Below, one piece after another: positions 1 to 6,318 of a stretch of DNA of 14,382 nt. This DNA comes from Pseudonocardiales bacterium (lineage in GTDB: Bacteria > Actinomycetota > Actinomycetes > Mycobacteriales > Jatrophihabitantaceae). The notes under the pieces are model-generated. The model saw nothing but the letters and a program-made list of their open reading frames with translations. It did not search any database and was not told the origin of the DNA. Position 1 is the stretch's first letter. Each line of letters starts with the position of its first letter. Location: NCBI GenBank assembly GCA_025465405.1, contig JAODNL010000302.1, positions 1-14,382 on the forward strand, read 5' to 3'. A program made the position numbers and the translations under genes.

Positions 1-201
1 CTCGCCGATCTCGAACTGATGCAGATGAGAGTTGGTCCACCCGAATGCTGTCTGGATGACTGCGTGCAACTCGCCGAGGTCGATCTCACCGGGCACCAGC
101 ACGCGTCGCCAGACCGGTGGCCGAATCGTTGCGATCTGAATCTTGAGCTGGAAGATGCGTGTCTTCGCCGTGATCCGCCGCGCCCTAGCCATAGCGGTCA
201 T
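1..201 (-). CDS. Plasmid pRiA4b ORF-3-like protein, N-terminal part (cut by window edge)
   Basis: The reverse strand from an ATG at 201 reads 67 codons without a stop and runs off the left edge. The translation contains FQLKIQIATIRPPVWRRVLV (residues 17-36), then a VPGEIDLGELHAVIQ stretch and GWTNSHLHQFEIGE. This order (xQLKIxLxxIxPPVWRRVxVP, then LHxVIQxAxGWxxxHLHxF) is the hallmark of the PF07929 family named after ORF-3 of Agrobacterium plasmid pRiA4b. The family has no firmly assigned biochemical function; some members have been labelled transposon resolvases without good support. A GGTGAG element lies a few bases upstream of the ATG at 201; a second in-frame ATG at 192 is possible. The C-terminal part is outside the window, so I cannot say whether the gene is intact. 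Confidence 0.85.
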   Translation of the reverse strand, partial: MTAMARARRITAKTRIFQLKIQIATIRPPVWRRVLVPGEIDLGELHAVIQTAFGWTNSHLHQFEIGE

Positions 202-441
202 GCTCTCACCCCGCCGGCCCTGCATCCGCCTCGAGTGTCCAGTCGGCAGGCTGTAGCGCAGTGGAACGGCCGACCGTAGCGTCGTGATCTTGATCAGGCG
301 ACCAGCGCGGACGATCAGCGTCGGCCACCCCGGTTCGCTCCACGTCCGACGGTTTGCCTCTAATATGCTAGCGGCCGTGAATCATTGCTACTATGAACCG
401 TTCCGGTTCTACGCCAATCTGCCCCGACGCTTGGAGAAGTC
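202..441. other. Divergent intergenic region without a recognisable gene
   Basis: This 240-base gap separates the minus-strand pRiA4b ORF-3-like gene from the plus-strand SGNH hydrolase, so it should hold promoters for both. Open frames crossing it look like shadows with no family similarity that I recognise. The part nearest the hydrolase is relatively AT-rich and includes TAATAT at 361-366 and TACTAT at 389-394, either of which could be a -10 element, but neither has a convincing -35 at the right spacing. A ribosome-binding site GGAG (433-436) precedes the hydrolase start. No RNA gene or strong repeat was seen. Confidence 0.5.
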
Positions 442-1254
442 ATGACCGCAACCAGCCCCGTGATCGACAAACTAATTCGGTTCGAGCGTCCCGACCGTTC
501 ACTCGCCTACGCGAGATCGCTTACGGACTCGACCATCGCCGCGATCTTCGGCACCGACGAGACCACATACTTGCAGACCCTGGCCCGCCTCGAAACGCAG
601 CGCGACGAAGCTGCGCGCGAACTCGCCGGTGGAGCCGATGTACGTGCCCAACTCGACCGGGTGCCCTTCACTCACGGACAGCGCATAGTTGCGATTGGAG
701 AAAGCACGACAGCCGATCGCCTCTCCTGGTTCGAGATTCTTCGCGTGCTGCTTTCCTCTGTGCGGCCAGACCTCGAACTGGTCTTCGAGAATCTTGCTAT
801 TTCCGGCGCGACGACGACACAGGCGCTCTCCCGAATCGCCGCAGTTCGATACCAGCGGCCAGATTGGCTGTTCTGCCTTATCGGAACGAACGACGTCCAA
901 CGTTTCGGCACAGACGGCCCAAGCCTGGTCAGCCAGGCGGAGACTCTGCGCAACGTTCAGCAACTTCAGAGACTCGCCCAGCTGCCGCCGCGGGCGCAAT
1001 GGATCTGGCTCACCCCGACGTTGGTTGACGAATCGCTCGTTTCGGAGTTTCCGCACTTCAAGAGCGCAGGGCTCGTGTGGTGCAACCGTGATATCAACGC
1101 GCTCTCCGCCGAGTTGTTGGGCCGTGACGGCAGGTACATCGACACCGCTCCGGCGTTCAGCGGGGACGCCACTCATTTGGATGACGGGGTGCACCCGACG
1201 CTGAAGGCCCAGAAGGCCCTCGCCGCGCTCGTTCTCGCCCATCTCACGATGTAA
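442..1254 (+). CDS. SGNH/GDSL-type hydrolase family protein
   Basis: A 270-residue protein with the four conserved blocks of SGNH hydrolases (esterases, lipases, acyl or carbohydrate deacetylases). Block I is VAIGESTTADR with the candidate nucleophile Ser88; block II is NLAISGATT with Gly122; block III is LIGTNDVQ with Asn150; block V is DDGVHPT with Asp248 and His251 in the usual DxxH spacing. The nucleophile elbow reads GES instead of the usual GDS. An N-terminal segment of about 80 residues precedes block I and shows no signal peptide or membrane helix, so the enzyme looks cytoplasmic. The start is supported by GGAG six bases upstream of the ATG. The gene stands alone, converging on the MarR gene with only 18 bases between stops. 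The substrate cannot be inferred. Confidence 0.88.
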   Translation: MTATSPVIDKLIRFERPDRSLAYARSLTDSTIAAIFGTDETTYLQTLARLETQRDEAARELAGGADVRAQLDRVPFTHGQRIVAIGESTTADRLSWFEILRVLLSSVRPDLELVFENLAISGATTTQALSRIAAVRYQRPDWLFCLIGTNDVQRFGTDGPSLVSQAETLRNVQQLQRLAQLPPRAQWIWLTPTLVDESLVSEFPHFKSAGLVWCNRDINALSAELLGRDGRYIDTAPAFSGDATHLDDGVHPTLKAQKALAALVLAHLTM

Positions 1255-1272
1255 CCGCTGCGTTCTAGCTGG

Positions 1273-1797
1273 TTAGCCGGCCGCTGAATCGCCGTCGGGC
1301 CGGCGTCCGATCGATTTGTAGCCGGGGTGTACGCCGGGGGTGAGCCGCTGGCGCGCTGCCATCGCCGCCAGGATGTCGACGAGAGCTGACCGCTGCTCGC
1401 GGGAGAGGCCGGCGGTGATCTCGGCCTCGTGAGCTTTGGCCAGCTGGCCGATCTCGCCCATCAGTTCCGTACCTCGCTCGGTGAGGTGCAAGGCGTTGAG
1501 GCGGCGGTCCTGAGTGCTGCGGCGTCGCTCGACGTAGCCCCGCTGTTCGAGGTCGTCGACGAAAGCAACTACGCGGCTGGGAAGCAGACCGAGCTGTTCG
1601 CTCAGCGCCTGCTGGCTGCGCCCGGGTGCCATCGCGATTGCGCGCAGAATCCCCGCCTGGGGGGGGATCAGGTCCAGTTCGGCGATGCGGACGGCGAATC
1701 GGTCGGCGGCGTGCTGGCCGAGCTGTGCCAGAAGGAATGCGATTCCGCCGGACTGGCGCTTGGCAGGAGGCACGGGCGGAAGGATATCAGCGGTCAA
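1273..1797 (-). CDS. MarR family transcriptional regulator
   Basis: I place the start at a TTG (codon at 1797-1795) because AGGTGA lies four bases upstream; this gives 174 residues. An ATG at 1872 in the same frame would add 25 residues of non-family sequence and overlap the end of the upstream dehydrogenase gene. From the TTG, residues 12-55 form the N-terminal dimerisation helices (AKRQSGGIAFLLAQLGQHAA). Residues 60-90 carry the helix-turn-helix (SQQALSEQLGLLPSRVVAFV), and residues 91-109 the winged hairpin RRRSTQDRRLNALHLTERG with the typical DxR. MarR proteins are dimeric repressors that release DNA on binding small phenolic or drug-like ligands. It follows the SDR gene by about 50 bases, probably in one transcript, and may control the divergent promoter region at 2615-2716. 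A run of eight C (coding sense) lies in the codons for Ile-Pro-Pro. Confidence 0.87.
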   Translation of the reverse strand: MTADILPPVPPAKRQSGGIAFLLAQLGQHAADRFAVRIAELDLIPPQAGILRAIAMAPGRSQQALSEQLGLLPSRVVAFVDDLEQRGYVERRRSTQDRRLNALHLTERGTELMGEIGQLAKAHEAEITAGLSREQRSALVDILAAMAARQRLTPGVHPGYKSIGRRPDGDSAAG

Positions 1798-1849
1798 TTG
1801 TTCACCTGGCGAACGACGTGGCCTGTCGAGCGACGGTGTCCGGTAGCGA

Positions 1850-2614
1850 TCACAGCATGATCCGTCCGCCACTGACGTCGAGCGTCGTCCCGGTTATCCA
1901 GGCTGACGCATCGCTGACCAGGAAGGCGACGGCCGACTCGACGTCGGCCCACGACCCGGTGCGCCTGAGCGGATGCAGCTGCGCGACTCGCTCGCGGATC
2001 TCCGCCGGAATCGGCTTGCCCTCGAACACCGGTCCGAGCGCGATGGTATTGACCCGGACGTCGGCAGCGGCCACCTGCAAGGCGGTCTGGCGGCTGAGCA
2101 TGATCAGACCGGCCTTCCCGGCTGCGTAGGCAGGTGACGACGGCGAGGCGATCCGTCCAGCGGTCGAGGCCATCGTCACGATGGCCCCGCTGCGGCGCTC
2201 AGTCATCGACGGGACGAACTCGCGCAGCGTGAGGAAGGCCGACGTCAGGTTGACGTCGATGCCGGCTCTCCAGCCGTCGACGTCGAGTTCGCCGATCGGG
2301 ATCGGATCACCCTGTCCACCGGCGCAGGCGCAGACGATGTCGATCGGCCCGAACGCGTCCTCGGCCCGCTCGCGCAATCTGCGCACCTCGTCCGCATCCG
2401 TGACGTCCGCTGGGACTCCGACGGCCGTACCGCCTGAGGCGATGATCGCGTCGCTGACCGCCGAGATCGCATCCGGGTCGCGGCCGTTGACGACCACACG
2501 TACACCCTGGCGGGCCAGCTCGCGGCAGACGCCGGAGCCGACTCCGTGGGAGCCACCGGTGACGACCGCCGTCTTCCCGTCTAGGTCGGAATAGTTACCT
2601 GGCTTCGTTTCCAT
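1850..2614 (-). CDS. Short-chain dehydrogenase/reductase (SDR family oxidoreductase)
   Basis: A 254-residue classical-length SDR, a soluble NAD(P)(H)-dependent oxidoreductase. Visible motifs are the TGxxxGxG cofactor loop (TGGSHGVG, residues 19-26), Asn122 in VNLTSAF, and the catalytic triad Ser150 (TMASTAG), Tyr163 and Lys167 (YAAGK). The C-terminal ITGTTLDVSGG matches the usual family ending. Arg46 in NGRDP after the second beta strand hints at NADP(H) preference. The structural NNAG motif is replaced by CACAG (residues 95-99), which is unusual. The ATG at 2614 begins right where family similarity begins; the purine-rich AAAAAAGGG just upstream is a modest ribosome-binding site. It is the first gene of a probable SDR-MarR transcript, divergent from the membrane protein/ABC set. 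The substrate is unknown. Confidence 0.9.
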   Translation of the reverse strand: METKPGNYSDLDGKTAVVTGGSHGVGSGVCRELARQGVRVVVNGRDPDAISAVSDAIIASGGTAVGVPADVTDADEVRRLRERAEDAFGPIDIVCACAGGQGDPIPIGELDVDGWRAGIDVNLTSAFLTLREFVPSMTERRSGAIVTMASTAGRIASPSSPAYAAGKAGLIMLSRQTALQVAAADVRVNTIALGPVFEGKPIPAEIRERVAQLHPLRRTGSWADVESAVAFLVSDASAWITGTTLDVSGGRIML

Positions 2615-2716
2615 AAACCCTTTTTTACCATGAACGATCAAACGTGTAAACGTTGCAATGACGAACGATTGCTGATAGTAATGAATAGTGACGCACGCTA
2701 ACTGAGGAGACATCCG
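2615..2716. promoter_or_regulatory. Divergent promoter region between the SDR-MarR and membrane protein-ABC units, with candidate operators
   Basis: This 102-base gap is clearly more AT-rich than its surroundings and must serve both directions. It holds two perfect inverted repeats: AACGT-GTAA-ACGTT (2641-2654) and GCAAT-N8-ATTGC (2655-2672), directly abutting. A plus-strand promoter TTGCAA (2653-2658), 17 bases, TAGTAA (2676-2681) can be drawn over them, but the -10 is weak. The motif GAACGAT also occurs twice (2633-2639 and 2663-2669). The arrangement suits binding by the MarR protein encoded at the end of the minus-strand unit, but this is an inference from position and symmetry only. Confidence 0.45.
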
Positions 2717-3415
2717 ATGAGCACGCCAGAACTCGTACCGCACCGCCAGCAGCAGCAGCAGGGCGGCCCGCCGCTGGGCGTGCTGGCCGTCGTCAGCGCC
2801 GTCCTGTTCCTGATCGGCCTGTTCGCGGCAGCAGTGGTCGCCAAGGGATTCCCGCCGGCGCCGACCGCGACGGCGGCCACGATCGAGAAGTACTTCCATG
2901 ACCACCGGTCGGCAGCTCGGGTGTCCGCGCTGTTCCAGTTCGCCGCAGCTGTCCCGCTTGCCCTGTACGCAGCGACGGCATCGGCGCGGCTGCGCAACCT
3001 CGGCATCCGCGCGCCCGGCGCGACCATCGCGCTCGCCGGCGGCCTGCTGTCCGCCGCCTTCCTGGCTGTCTCGGCTCTGACGAGCTGGGTGCTGTCCCGG
3101 GCTGAGGTCGTCAGTGACCCGACGCTGGTGCGGGCCTTCCAGGACCTCGGCTATATCACCGGCGGCCCGGGGCACGTGGTGTTCCTGGGCCTGCTCGTCG
3201 CGGGCATCGCCGTCCCGGCGCTATTCACCCAGCTGCTGCCGCGCCCGGTGGTGTTCGTCGGCCTGCTCTTCGCGGCGATCGCCGAGCTGTCGACGCTGAG
3301 CATCGCCACCGACAAGCTCGCGGTCCTGCTGCCGATCGCCCGGTTCCCCATCCTGATCTGGCTGATCGTCGCGGGGTTCCAGCTGCCGCATACCCGCCAG
3401 CGGCAGAAGCAGTAA
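2717..3415 (+). CDS. Six-helix integral membrane protein, function unknown
   Basis: A 232-residue hydrophobic protein that I do not assign to a characterised family. After a short polar N-terminus with five consecutive Gln (residues 11-15, encoded by five CAG codons), six likely membrane helices lie near residues 20-42, 70-90, 102-125, 150-172, 177-198 and 202-222. The first loop carries KGFPPAPTATAATIEKYFHDH, reminiscent of DUF4386-type actinobacterial membrane proteins, but I am not certain of that. The start is fixed by GAGGAG eight bases before the ATG. It ends 34 bases before the ABC ATPase gene, so the three genes probably form one transcript; it could be an accessory subunit or an unrelated passenger. 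No catalytic motif is visible. Confidence 0.8.
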   Translation: MSTPELVPHRQQQQQGGPPLGVLAVVSAVLFLIGLFAAAVVAKGFPPAPTATAATIEKYFHDHRSAARVSALFQFAAAVPLALYAATASARLRNLGIRAPGATIALAGGLLSAAFLAVSALTSWVLSRAEVVSDPTLVRAFQDLGYITGGPGHVVFLGLLVAGIAVPALFTQLLPRPVVFVGLLFAAIAELSTLSIATDKLAVLLPIARFPILIWLIVAGFQLPHTRQRQKQ

Positions 3416-3449
3416 TGATCCCGTCAACCAGCGAACAGATAGGTACGAC

Positions 3450-4391
3450 GTGACGCGAGAGAACATGGACGTGACAGATCAATTCGCAATCCAGACGTCC
3501 GGCCTGAGCAAGATCTACGGTGGGCGAACCGTTGTTGACCAACTCGACGTGGCGTTGCCGAAGGGCGTCGTTGCCGGCTTTGTCGGACCCAATGGTGCTG
3601 GCAAGTCCACCACGCTGCGCATGCTGCTCGGACTGGTGCGGCCCACGGCCGGCAGGGGCACTGTGCTCGGTTCACCTCTGAACCGTCCCGGCGAGTACCT
3701 ACCCCGGGTTGGTGCGCTGATTGAGGCGCCCGCGTTCTACCCGGGGCTGACGGGCACGGCGAACCTGCGGGTGGTGACCATCCTCGGCGGTATCGATCCC
3801 GCTCGGGTGGCAGTCGTACTGGACCGCGTGGGGCTGACCGCTCGCGCTCGGGACCGGTACAAGACCTACTCCCTCGGGATGAAGCAGCGGCTGGGCATCG
3901 CCGCGGCGCTGCTCAGCGATCCGGAGCTGCTCGTGCTGGACGAGCCGACCAATGGCCTTGACCCGCAGGGCATCGTGGACATGCGCGGACTCGTACGCTC
4001 CATCGCCGACGACGGCCCGACCGTGCTGGTCTCTTCGCACCTGCTGGCGGAAGTGCAGCAGGTTTGCGACTGGTTGTTGATGATCGAGGCCGGCCGCCAG
4101 ATTTACCAGGGCCGTACCGCCGACCTGCTTGCGGGCGGGTCGCGGCTGCGGTTGCGCAGCGAGCACCGCACAGACCTGCCGCGGCTGGGGGACATGCTGC
4201 GCCGCCACGGGTTCGAACCGGAAAGCGATGGTGCCGGGCTGCTGTTGGCCGATGGCACGATCACCGACGCCGATCTGGCGATGCTGAGCCGAGAGGCGGC
4301 CGCCGAGGGCATCACGCTCGTGGAACTGGCACGGACTGCTGCCACCCTCGAAGAGCGTTACGGATCTCTCGTCTCTGGAGGAGTGCGATGA
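3450..4391 (+). CDS. ABC transporter ATP-binding protein (BcrA/DrrA-like, ABC-2 class)
   Basis: A 313-residue nucleotide-binding subunit that powers export by a partner permease. Counting from the GTG at 3450, Walker A is GPNGAGKST (46-54), the Q-loop region reads GALIEAPAFYPGLTGTANL (88-106), the signature is YSLGMKQRL (140-148), Walker B is LLVLDEP (160-166) with the D-loop NGLDP, and the switch His is His197 in SSH. The FYPxLTGxxNL segment with Glu in place of the Q-loop Gln is typical of the bacitracin/lantibiotic-immunity and drug-export type. About 90 residues follow the core as a variable C-terminal domain. The true start could be GTG 3450 (AGGT upstream) or ATG 3465 (GAGAG upstream). 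The stop overlaps the permease start by four bases (ATGA), indicating translational coupling. Confidence 0.93.
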   Translation: MTRENMDVTDQFAIQTSGLSKIYGGRTVVDQLDVALPKGVVAGFVGPNGAGKSTTLRMLLGLVRPTAGRGTVLGSPLNRPGEYLPRVGALIEAPAFYPGLTGTANLRVVTILGGIDPARVAVVLDRVGLTARARDRYKTYSLGMKQRLGIAAALLSDPELLVLDEPTNGLDPQGIVDMRGLVRSIADDGPTVLVSSHLLAEVQQVCDWLLMIEAGRQIYQGRTADLLAGGSRLRLRSEHRTDLPRLGDMLRRHGFEPESDGAGLLLADGTITDADLAMLSREAAAEGITLVELARTAATLEERYGSLVSGGVR

Positions 4392-5182
4392 CCCGCGCGA
4401 TGCTCGCTGAACTGATCAAACTGCGCCGCCGGTCGGTGGTGATCGCTGCCGCGGCCGTGCTGCCACTGCTGGCGATTATTGCGACCACGACGCTGTTCGC
4501 GGCGGCCGGGACCAAACCGTCCAGCGGCCTTGATGCCGTGTTCGGGCCCAGCCTCGGTCAACTCGGCCGCGCCGGGGGGTTGACCCGCGGCTTCACCGCG
4601 ACCGCGAGCGTCGTAGGACTGCTCGTGCTGGTGGTGTTCATCGCCTCGACCACGAGCGAGTGGGCTCACGGCACGATCCGCGTGGTGTTCACTCGTGATC
4701 CGCGCCGGTTGCGCGTTATCGCCGGCAAGGCGGCGGCGTTGCTGATCGTCACCGCGGCCGCGCTGCTGCTCGCCCTGATCGTCAGCGCGATTACGGCCTA
4801 CGTCATGGCAAGCATCCGCCACGTGCCGACCGGTACCTGGTTGTCCGGCTCGGGTCTTCAACGGGCAGGCGGAGATTGGATGCGGGCCGTGCTGTCGGCG
4901 AGTTGCTATGGCTTGCTCGGCATCGCGCTGGGCACTCTGATTCGCTCTACCACCGTCGCGGTCACGATCGCGTTCGCGTGGTTCTTTCCGCTCGAGCACA
5001 TCATCCAGAACGGCTGGTCAGGTGCCGGCCGCTGGTTCCCGGGTCTGCTGTTCGGGGCAGTGGCCACCGACGGGACGGTGGAAACCGGATTCGCGAGAGC
5101 CTTGCTGGTCGCGGCCGTCGTGGTAGCGGTCTTCGTCGCAGTCGCCGCCGTAGACCTACGACGCCGCGACATCAGCGCCTGA
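4388..5182 (+). CDS. ABC-2 type transporter permease
   Basis: A 264-residue membrane subunit that pairs with the preceding ATPase. It begins with the amphipathic stretch MTRAMLAELIKLRRRS, as in most ABC-2 permeases that start with an ExxKLRRR-like segment. Likely membrane helices lie at residues 17-39, 70-91, 112-140, 166-184, 186-204 and 236-258. The cytoplasmic loop EWAHGTIRVVFTRDPRR (91-107) is the family's characteristic E-x-x-x-GTIR coupling region. The ATG overlaps the ATPase stop as ATGA, and GGAGGAG lies just upstream. With its ATPase it should form a dimeric exporter of a hydrophobic compound, peptide or antibiotic; the substrate is not evident. It is the last gene of the plus-strand unit and converges on the sigma factor gene. 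Confidence 0.9.
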   Translation: MTRAMLAELIKLRRRSVVIAAAAVLPLLAIIATTTLFAAAGTKPSSGLDAVFGPSLGQLGRAGGLTRGFTATASVVGLLVLVVFIASTTSEWAHGTIRVVFTRDPRRLRVIAGKAAALLIVTAAALLLALIVSAITAYVMASIRHVPTGTWLSGSGLQRAGGDWMRAVLSASCYGLLGIALGTLIRSTTVAVTIAFAWFFPLEHIIQNGWSGAGRWFPGLLFGAVATDGTVETGFARALLVAAVVVAVFVAVAAVDLRRRDISA

Positions 5183-5214
5183 ACGGCCGCGTCGGCCTCG
5201 GCCTGGTGACCAGG

Positions 5215-5247
5215 TCCACCGGGACACCCACGACCTGTCCCGTCGGA
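5215..5247. terminator. Candidate bidirectional hairpin between convergent permease and sigma factor genes
   Basis: CGGGAC (5220-5225) and GTCCCG (5237-5242) form a perfect six-pair stem with an 11-base loop, extended after a two-base mismatch by TCC/GGA (5215-5217 with 5245-5247). A smaller CCTGG-TGA-CCAGG hairpin lies immediately upstream near 5202-5214. Neither is followed by a T run. The position between two convergent stops is what argues for a transcription-ending role. Confidence 0.4.
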
Positions 5248-5271
5248 CAATCCGTGTTCGACGCGCCGGCT

Positions 5272-6159
5272 TCACCAGAGATAGTCCTCGGCTTCGGCGA
5301 GCTTGTCAGGATCGAGCACGAGGTCGATCGAGGCGATCAACCCGTCGCGGAAGGTCATTTCGACTATTGCCATCAGGGCGTCGGGCGTGCGTGCCACGAC
5401 GCCCGGGGTGCCTCGGACCTGGGCCGGGTGGCAGAGCGTGGCGAAGCGCGGTCCTTGCGTGGCCGAGTGACGGGCGACCTCGGCCGCACCCGTGATGCGG
5501 ACGGGGCCGAACCAGACCCGGGCGCCGGGGTCGATGCGGAACGTCACGTCGGGGTCGAGGACGTTGAGTAGGGCCTCGAAATCTCCCGCGCGCGCCGCGG
5601 CCAGGAATGCATCGACCACTTCACGCTGCTTGGCCGCATCTGGGTTCCCAACCGCAGCCGCGCCCCGCACCCGTCGTCGCGCCCGGCTGGCCAGCTGCCG
5701 CGCGGCCTCAGGTGTTCGGTCGATGATGGGCGCGATGTCGTCGAAGGGCACACCGAAGGTGTCGTGCAGGACGAATGCAAGACGTTCGGACGGGGTCAGC
5801 TTGTCCAGCACGACCAGCATGGCCATGCCGACCGACTCGGCGATCAGCGACTGCTCTTCGGGGTCAGCACCGCGCTCGGTATCGACGAAGACCTGAGGTA
5901 GTTGCGCGCCGACGTAGTCCTCGGGACGCGAGCGACGCGCTCGCAGCATGTCGATGCACACCCGGCCGATGACGGTGGTCAGCCAGGCCGGCATGTTGTC
6001 GATCGAATCTTCGGAGACGCGGTTCAGTCGTATCCAGGCCTCCTGGACAGCGTCTTCCGCGTCGGTCATCGAGCCGAGCATGCGGTAGGCGATGGCGCGC
6101 AAATGCCGTCGATGGCGCTCGAACTCCACCAGCTGCGCTGTCTGGAACGCCTCGTCCAC
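5272..6159 (-). CDS. ECF sigma factor with C-terminal SnoaL-like domain (SigJ/ECF41-like)
   Basis: A 295-residue RNA polymerase sigma factor of the extracytoplasmic-function class. Residues 12-78 form sigma region 2 (RRHLRAIAYRMLGSMTDAED then VQEAWIRL, and PAWLTTVIGRVCIDMLR). Residues 113-165 form region 4 (LDKLTPSERLAFVLHDTFGV, with the helix-turn-helix up to ARQLASRARRRV). Residues 178-290 are an NTF2/SnoaL-like domain (VVDAFLAAARAGDFEALLNV...), ending in LDPDKL, which resembles the NPDKL motif of ECF41 factors. In that group the extension modulates activity in place of an anti-sigma factor. The DGGGK and WLPEP motifs I recall for ECF41 are degenerate here. The start is GTG 6159, with GGAAGGGG upstream. 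No anti-sigma gene is adjacent. It is divergent from a DHA2 exporter and probably controls it and itself. Confidence 0.92.
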   Translation of the reverse strand: MDEAFQTAQLVEFERHRRHLRAIAYRMLGSMTDAEDAVQEAWIRLNRVSEDSIDNMPAWLTTVIGRVCIDMLRARRSRPEDYVGAQLPQVFVDTERGADPEEQSLIAESVGMAMLVVLDKLTPSERLAFVLHDTFGVPFDDIAPIIDRTPEAARQLASRARRRVRGAAAVGNPDAAKQREVVDAFLAAARAGDFEALLNVLDPDVTFRIDPGARVWFGPVRITGAAEVARHSATQGPRFATLCHPAQVRGTPGVVARTPDALMAIVEMTFRDGLIASIDLVLDPDKLAEAEDYLW

Positions 6160-6199
6160 GATGACCCCTTCCTTTCGACTCGCTTCCCTTGATTTGTTC

Positions 6200-6226
6200 G
6201 ACGGATGGGAGGGGGCAGATGTGACC
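6200..6226 (-). promoter_or_regulatory. Candidate ECF-type promoter of the sigma factor gene (autoregulation)
   Basis: On the minus strand, GGTCACA (6226-6220) is followed after 16 bases by CGTC (6203-6200). This matches the ECF41 consensus as I recall it, TGTCACA-N16-CGTC, at all but one position. It would start transcription about 35 bases before the sigma factor GTG at 6159, leaving room for the GGAAGGGG ribosome-binding site. The assignment is by motif only. Confidence 0.6.
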
Positions 6227-6227
6227 G

Positions 6228-6254
6228 CGTCACGTTTCGGAGCCGGTCGCCGTC
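6228..6254 (+). promoter_or_regulatory. Candidate ECF-type promoter of the DHA2 exporter gene
   Basis: On the plus strand, CGTCACG (6228-6234) is followed after 16 bases by CGTC (6251-6254), the same architecture and spacing as the sigma factor's own candidate promoter. The two -35 elements together form the palindrome GTGAC-CGC-GTCAC (6221-6233). The expected leader before the exporter ATG at 6319 is about 55-60 bases. This fits control of the exporter by the divergently encoded sigma factor. Confidence 0.6.
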
Positions 6255-6318
6255 GTCATTTGTGGAAAGGCTCGACGCGTCACCGGGCGCGCAGCACACC
6301 ACTGGTGAAGGACTCATT

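Noticed and set aside
1276..1304. GCCGGCC...GGCCGGC inverted repeat near the hydrolase/MarR convergence as a terminator
   Set aside because: The loop is 15 bases, there is no T run, and the repeat lies within the C-terminal codons of the MarR gene. GC-rich chance pairing is likely.
1798..1872. ATG start at 1872 for the MarR gene
   Set aside because: The extra 25 residues do not look like family sequence and overlap the dehydrogenase stop, whereas a TTG at 1797 has AGGTGA at good spacing. A TTG start is rarer, so some doubt remains.
2747..2761. Five CAG repeats in the membrane protein gene as a functional microsatellite
   Set aside because: In-frame triplet changes would only alter Gln number in a disordered N-terminus. 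The tract is short and nothing indicates a regulatory role.
2615..3175. N-terminal extension of the SDR reading frame back to 3175
   Set aside because: It runs antisense through the membrane protein gene and is Arg/Gln/Gly-rich without a domain. Family similarity begins at the ATG at 2614.
4064..4387. Extension of the permease reading frame upstream into the ATPase gene
   Set aside because: The upstream part is an out-of-frame Arg/Pro/Gly-rich shadow. The real permease begins at the ATGA overlap with a strong GGAGGAG upstream.
6205..6318. Longer N-terminus for the DHA2 exporter starting at 6205
   Set aside because: The extra residues are polar and unlike the family, and the segment contains the candidate divergent ECF promoters.
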